Part shown: in pieces, positions 60,433-64,000 of the stretch
Position numbering within the stretch: position 1 is the first letter of the stretch
Layout: every line of letters begins with the position of its first letter
Origin: an uncultured Clostridia bacterium
GTDB taxonomy: Bacteria; Bacillota; Clostridia; Peptostreptococcales; Anaerovoracaceae
Direction of reading: 5' to 3'
DNA: 64,000 nt
Assembly: GCA_938045615.1 (NCBI GenBank)
Contig: CALIBC010000179.1
Location: forward strand, 62,001-126,000
Made by a program: the position numbers and the translations under genes
The notes under the pieces: generated by a model
The model's database searches: none
The model's input: the letters and a program-made list of their open reading frames with translations, nothing else
What the model was told of the DNA's origin: nothing

Positions 60433-61644
60433 ATGGATTTGATCGTAGCCGGGGCGGGTCCGGGGGCGGAGTGCCTGATGACAAAGCAACTCGAAAGTGC
60501 CGTTCAAGATGCGGATGTGATAATAACTTCGGTGCATTTTGACGGTGTTTTCAGAGGACAACTGAAATTGAGCGTTGAGGAAACGCTACAATATGTGCGT
60601 GAGCATGCAAAGGAGGATGTGAACGTTCTGGTGATGGCAAGCGGTGATACGGGCTTCTACAGTATAGCCGGCACTATAGCAAGAAAAGTTGCGGAGGGCA
60701 TTGGGAATGTCAGGATCCGTTTTTTGTGTGGCATAAGCAGCATGCAGTATTTTGCGGCCGCAACGGGAATGGGATACGAAGACATGAAGCTGCTCAGTCT
60801 GCACGGAAGAGAGGGGAGCATAGTTCCGCACGTATGCTACAACGCGAAGGTTTTTGCTCTTACCGGCGGCGATATGAAGGTGGCGGACATATTGAGGGAA
60901 CTGTGGCAACATGGATTTGGCGAACTTAAAGTTTCAGTCGGTGAAAGACTTTCCATGCCGGATGAAAGGATTTTGGAGGGAACGGTAGAAGATCTGCTGA
61001 ATGAGCGATTCGATCCGTTGTCGGTGATAACGGTAAAAAATCCGTCCGCAAGAAACCCCATGAAACCGCTAAGAGACGACGAATTTGTCAGAGGCGGAGC
61101 GCCCATGACCAAGGAAGCGGTAAGAGAACTTGCGGCGCTGGAGCTTGCCGTAGGCTCCAAGGAGACGATATATGATATAGGGGCAGGAACCGGAGCCATG
61201 ACCTGCACTCTTGCACTCAGAGCATATGAGACTTTTGTCTATGCGATAGAAAAGGAGGAAGATGCTTTTCTGATTGCGCAAAAAAATATGAACCGGCTGG
61301 GGATAAAAAACGTAAAACTTGTCCACGGCAAAGCGCCGGGTGAGGCGATGGATTGTTTTCCGCCACCGGATAAAGTTTTTATAGGGGGATCGTCGGGAAA
61401 TCTGAAACAGATAGTTGAGTATGTTTTGAAGAAAAATCCGAAAGCTGAGATACTGATGACGGCTGTCACGATGGAGACGATCTCTTCGGCGATGAAACTT
61501 TTGAAGGATGCGGCCATGAACGTAACGGTCAGACTTGTATCCATTTCCGATGCGAAGAAACTTGGAGGGTATCATCTTATGAAAGCGGAAAATCCGGTGT
61601 ACATCATAAAGGGAACGCCGGAGCGGGTGAATGAAAAGAGGTGA
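60433..61644 (+). CDS. cbiET: Bifunctional cobalt-precorrin-7 C5-methyltransferase / precorrin-6B C15-methyltransferase (CbiE-CbiT fusion)
   Basis: A 403-residue fusion. Residues 1-200 are the CbiE domain ('DLIVAGAGPGAECLMTKQ', 'VLVMASGDTGFYSIAGTI', 'GISSMQYFAAATGMGYEDMKLLSLHGR'). Residues about 215-403 are CbiT ('DDEFVRGGAPMTKEAVRELAALEL', SAM loop 'YDIGAGTGAMTCTLAL', 'VFIGGSSGNLKQIVEYVL'). It methylates C5 and C15 and decarboxylates the acetate side chain. The arrangement matches CobL-type fusions. ATG 60433 follows AAAAGGAG; the longer ATG at 60406 lacks such a site. Confidence 0.94.
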   Translation: MDLIVAGAGPGAECLMTKQLESAVQDADVIITSVHFDGVFRGQLKLSVEETLQYVREHAKEDVNVLVMASGDTGFYSIAGTIARKVAEGIGNVRIRFLCGISSMQYFAAATGMGYEDMKLLSLHGREGSIVPHVCYNAKVFALTGGDMKVADILRELWQHGFGELKVSVGERLSMPDERILEGTVEDLLNERFDPLSVITVKNPSARNPMKPLRDDEFVRGGAPMTKEAVRELAALELAVGSKETIYDIGAGTGAMTCTLALRAYETFVYAIEKEEDAFLIAQKNMNRLGIKNVKLVHGKAPGEAMDCFPPPDKVFIGGSSGNLKQIVEYVLKKNPKAEILMTAVTMETISSAMKLLKDAAMNVTVRLVSISDAKKLGGYHLMKAENPVYIIKGTPERVNEKR

Positions 61645-61742
61645 CGGCAGGACCAATAGAAAAAATGAAGGCGCAGGAAAATAAAGATCGGAGCAATAAA
61701 AGCGGAGAAGAGGAAGTGCAGAGAAGAGGAAAGGCGAGAAAT

Positions 61743-63158
61743 ATGGAAAATACGATTCCCCGGATTCTCATAGGCGGTACGGGATCGGGTTGCGGCAAAA
61801 CCACAGTAGTGTGCGCACTGCTTTCGGCTCTTAAAAAAGCGGGTAAGAGCGTCGTGTCGTTCAAATGCGGACCGGATTACATAGACCCCATGTTTCATGG
61901 CGAGGCGCTGAATACCAAATCGAGAAATCTCGACATTTTTCTTTGCGGAGAAGAAACGGTGAAGTACCTTTTTGCAAGCAACGCCAAGGGTTGCGATATC
62001 GCGCTCATTGAGGGGGCGATGGGGTTGTACGACGGCAAAGGGTTCAGAGACGATAGATGTTCGGCAAATCATGTTGCGCGTCTTACCGAAACGCCGACGA
62101 TACTTGTGGTTGATGCAAGAGGGAAAAGCTTGTCACTTATAGCGGAAATAGAAGGATATGGTAATTTCAGGAAAAATACGATAAGCGGCGTGATATTAAA
62201 CAACTGTTCTGCGGGCATGTACACCATTTATAAAGAAATGCTGTCGAACCGCGGAATAAAAACTTTCGGTTATCTGCCAAAAGTTCAAGAGGCGGCCATA
62301 GCTTCAAGGCATCTTGGACTTGTTACCGCAAGTGAGATATCGGACATAAAAAAGAAACTTGATTTGTTGGGCGGCGCTGCCGAAAAGAGCCTCGATGTCT
62401 GCGGACTTATTCAGCTTGCGTCAAGTGCTTCAAAGCTTGAGTACCGGGAAAAACGAGTGGAGAAAGTGACGAAGGGAGAACCTGTCAAAATCGGGATAGC
62501 CAGGGACAAGGCATTTTGTTTTTACTATGAGGATGTAATTGAACTTCTGTGTAGGCTGGGCGCAGAGCCGGTTACGTTTTCGCCGCTTGAGGACACAATC
62601 CTGCCGGACGGGATAAAAGGCCTTATGATAGGCGGAGGATATCCGGAACTTCACCTTGAAAAGTTATGCGCCAACAGGAGTATGATGAAAAGCATCAGAA
62701 GCGCGGTCAAGGCAGGGATGCCCACATATGCCGAATGTGGCGGATTCATGTATCTGGGAGAGTCGATAAAAACTGAATGCGGGAGGTACGGTGTCGTGGG
62801 AGCGATACCGGGAAACAGCGTCATCACGGAAAGACTCGTGAGATTCGGATACAAAGAGCTTACAGCAAAGAAGGATGGAGTTTTGTGCGATGCCGGAGAC
62901 AAGATAAGGTGCCATGAGTTTCATTTTAGCGATACCGATGTGTACGGTGATGGTTTCAGCGCCGAAAATTCCTTGGGCAGGAAATGGACGACGGGCATGT
63001 TGACCGAAAGTATGTATGCGGGATACCCGCATATGCATCTGTGGGGCAACACCGACTTTGCCGTTCGTTTTGTCCAGGCATGCGAAAGGTTCCGAAGCGA
63101 CGTGGATGTCGAAAACGACAAGATGCATGAGATACACGGAGACGGGACATGGAAATAG
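61743..63158 (+). CDS. cbiA: Cobyrinate a,c-diamide synthase
   Basis: A 471-residue ATP- and glutamine-dependent amidase that amidates the a and c side chains of cobyrinate. The N-terminal P-loop is 'RILIGGTGSGCGKTTVVCALL', followed by 'KCGPDYIDPMFH' and 'EGAMGLYDGKG'. The C-terminal glutamine amidotransferase domain has 'LMIGGGYPEL', the nucleophile Cys in 'YAECGGFMYLGE', and 'HLWGNTDFAVRFVQAC' with a His. I use ATG 61743 (GAGGAAAGG upstream, family-like N terminus). A GTG at 61641, overlapping the cbiET stop, would add 34 charged residues. Confidence 0.94.
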   Translation: MENTIPRILIGGTGSGCGKTTVVCALLSALKKAGKSVVSFKCGPDYIDPMFHGEALNTKSRNLDIFLCGEETVKYLFASNAKGCDIALIEGAMGLYDGKGFRDDRCSANHVARLTETPTILVVDARGKSLSLIAEIEGYGNFRKNTISGVILNNCSAGMYTIYKEMLSNRGIKTFGYLPKVQEAAIASRHLGLVTASEISDIKKKLDLLGGAAEKSLDVCGLIQLASSASKLEYREKRVEKVTKGEPVKIGIARDKAFCFYYEDVIELLCRLGAEPVTFSPLEDTILPDGIKGLMIGGGYPELHLEKLCANRSMMKSIRSAVKAGMPTYAECGGFMYLGESIKTECGRYGVVGAIPGNSVITERLVRFGYKELTAKKDGVLCDAGDKIRCHEFHFSDTDVYGDGFSAENSLGRKWTTGMLTESMYAGYPHMHLWGNTDFAVRFVQACERFRSDVDVENDKMHEIHGDGTWK

Positions 63159-64000
63159 TATGCGTGGTGATTGCAGGTTTTTGCATCGATTTGATTCTGG
63201 GCGATCCGGAATGGATGCCGCATCCTGTCGTTCTCATGGGGAAGCTGACGGTATATCTGGAAAAAGCGTTAAGAAATATTTTACCGGCCGGCAGTAGATG
63301 GCAAACGTTTGCGGGTGGACTTATGACGATTTTGACGGTAACGGTTTCGACGGGAGCTCCTCTGATTCTGCTACATGCCGCAAGATGTGTGCATCCCCGT
63401 TTTGGATATGCTTTGGAGGTTTTTTGGTGCTGGCAGATATTTGCGGCAAGATCGCTTGCAAAAGCTGCGGATGACGTCTACGACGGAGTGGAGAAAAAAG
63501 ATTTGCATGCCGCCCGCAGGTCACTGGCGCGCATAGTCGGCAGAGACACTCGTAGTTTGGGTTTCAAGGATATAATAAAGGCCGTGTGCGAAAGTGTGGC
63601 CGAGAATACGTCAGACGGTGTGGTCGCTCCGATGTTCTATCTTATGATCGGAGGGGTTCCTCTCGGATTTTTGTACAAGGCGGGAAATACCCTCGACTCC
63701 ATGGTCGGTTACAAAAATGAAAGGTATCTGTACTTTGGGAAAATATCTGCGATCTTTGACGATGTGCTGAACTTTATACCGGCAAGAATTACGGGGATAT
63801 TGATGTGTGTAGGCGCACTGTTTTGCGGTCTTGACTGCAAGCAGGCATTCAGGATATTTTTCAGAGACAGAAAGAAGCATGCAAGCCCGAACGCCGGCAA
63901 CCCCGAGGCTGCCTGCGCGGGAGCGCTTGGAGTGGAACTTCTTGGGGATGCCGAGTATTTCGGCAAGCTGTACAGGAAAGAGACGGTTGGGGATCCCGTA
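63149..64000 (+). CDS. cbiB: Adenosylcobinamide-phosphate synthase, 3' partial
   Basis: An open frame of 284 codons that runs off the window end. The ATG at 63149 lies inside the cbiA end (10-bp overlap). It is a membrane protein with the CbiB/CobD blocks 'FCIDLILGDPEWMPHPVVLMGKL' at the N terminus, 'ESVAENTSDGVVAPMFYLMIGG', 'GNTLDSMVGYKNERYLYFGK' and 'HASPNAGNPEAACAGALGV'. The enzyme attaches aminopropanol phosphate to cobyric acid. About 30-40 residues are probably missing at the C terminus. Because it has no stop in the window, it can be missed by simple gene calling. Confidence 0.95.
   Translation, partial: MEIVCVVIAGFCIDLILGDPEWMPHPVVLMGKLTVYLEKALRNILPAGSRWQTFAGGLMTILTVTVSTGAPLILLHAARCVHPRFGYALEVFWCWQIFAARSLAKAADDVYDGVEKKDLHAARRSLARIVGRDTRSLGFKDIIKAVCESVAENTSDGVVAPMFYLMIGGVPLGFLYKAGNTLDSMVGYKNERYLYFGKISAIFDDVLNFIPARITGILMCVGALFCGLDCKQAFRIFFRDRKKHASPNAGNPEAACAGALGVELLGDAEYFGKLYRKETVGDPV

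Noticed and set aside
59722..60561. 279-codon open frame on the minus strand
   Set aside because: Antisense to cbiJ and the start of cbiET; composition is that of a shadow frame.
1..64000. tRNA or rRNA genes, insertion sequences, prophage or integrase genes
   Set aside because: None could be recognised in the intergenic spaces or among the translated frames.

Overview
The window reads as part of the chromosome of a strictly anaerobic Bacillota bacterium (class Clostridia). Moderate GC, strong Shine-Dalgarno sites, sigma-A type promoters (TTGACA/TATAAT), pyruvate:ferredoxin oxidoreductase, an anaerobic-type cobalamin pathway (CbiD, CbiG), NADP-type glutamate dehydrogenase and several peptide or amino-acid catabolic genes suggest an amino-acid-fermenting lineage, perhaps the Family XIII/Anaerovoracaceae area. 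That placement is inference. No rRNA, tRNA, CRISPR array, insertion sequence or prophage was seen.

Layout. 1-2.9 kb: 3' part of a DUF975/CmpB membrane protein, a flavin reductase and ung. 3.1-10.5 kb: a same-strand catabolic cluster (YfcC transporter, M20 amidohydrolase, N-acyl-D-amino-acid deacylase, beta-lactamase-fold serine hydrolase, a second transporter) that looks built for peptides or N-acyl/D-amino-acid compounds. 10.7-15.6 kb: a nitroreductase-like protein, a 1070-residue leucine-rich-repeat surface protein and a DUF3267 membrane zincin. 15.7-17.1 kb (minus): a PurF paralogue without the glutaminase cysteine. 17.4-22.1 kb: bioY behind a BirA-like operator, then nifJ. 22.4-26.1 kb: AI-2E family permease, murB, PHP protein, rapZ. 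26.2-28.6 kb: a small HTH regulator, a membrane metallophosphoesterase with ruined active-site motifs, a B3/4 protein. 28.7-31.5 kb (minus): ArsR regulator, stand-alone HMA protein and P1B ATPase for Zn/Cd-type metals. 31.8-34.8 kb: purC, a small secreted protein, gap (minus).

35.3-41.7 kb holds the most striking system: the aromatic amino-acid operon aroF-tyrA-aroA-aroC-chorismate mutase-aroE/aroK fusion-aroQ. It is preceded by a 35-codon leader peptide with the run Tyr5-Phe-Tyr-Phe3, a mutually exclusive antiterminator/terminator pair and a terminator with a U tract. This is a textbook layout for ribosome-mediated transcription attenuation, in a phylum where T-box and protein-based control are the usual solutions.

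41.8-43.8 kb (minus): two YibE/F-like membrane proteins. 43.9-51.3 kb: metY-type PLP enzyme, rmuC, an intact metallophosphoesterase, deoB, pdp and pepD. 51.4-53.5 kb: a secreted subtilase with a very cationic tail. 53.6-55.0 kb (minus): gdhA. 55.3-64.0 kb: a DUF2712-like secreted protein, then a tightly packed cobalamin operon cbiD-F-G-H-J-ET-A-B; cbiB is cut by the window end.

A recurring sequence-level theme is short tandem duplication (30-40 bp) spanning the stop codon of three unrelated genes (serine hydrolase, bioY, metY), plus two more duplications in the promoter region of the 22.4 kb gene.
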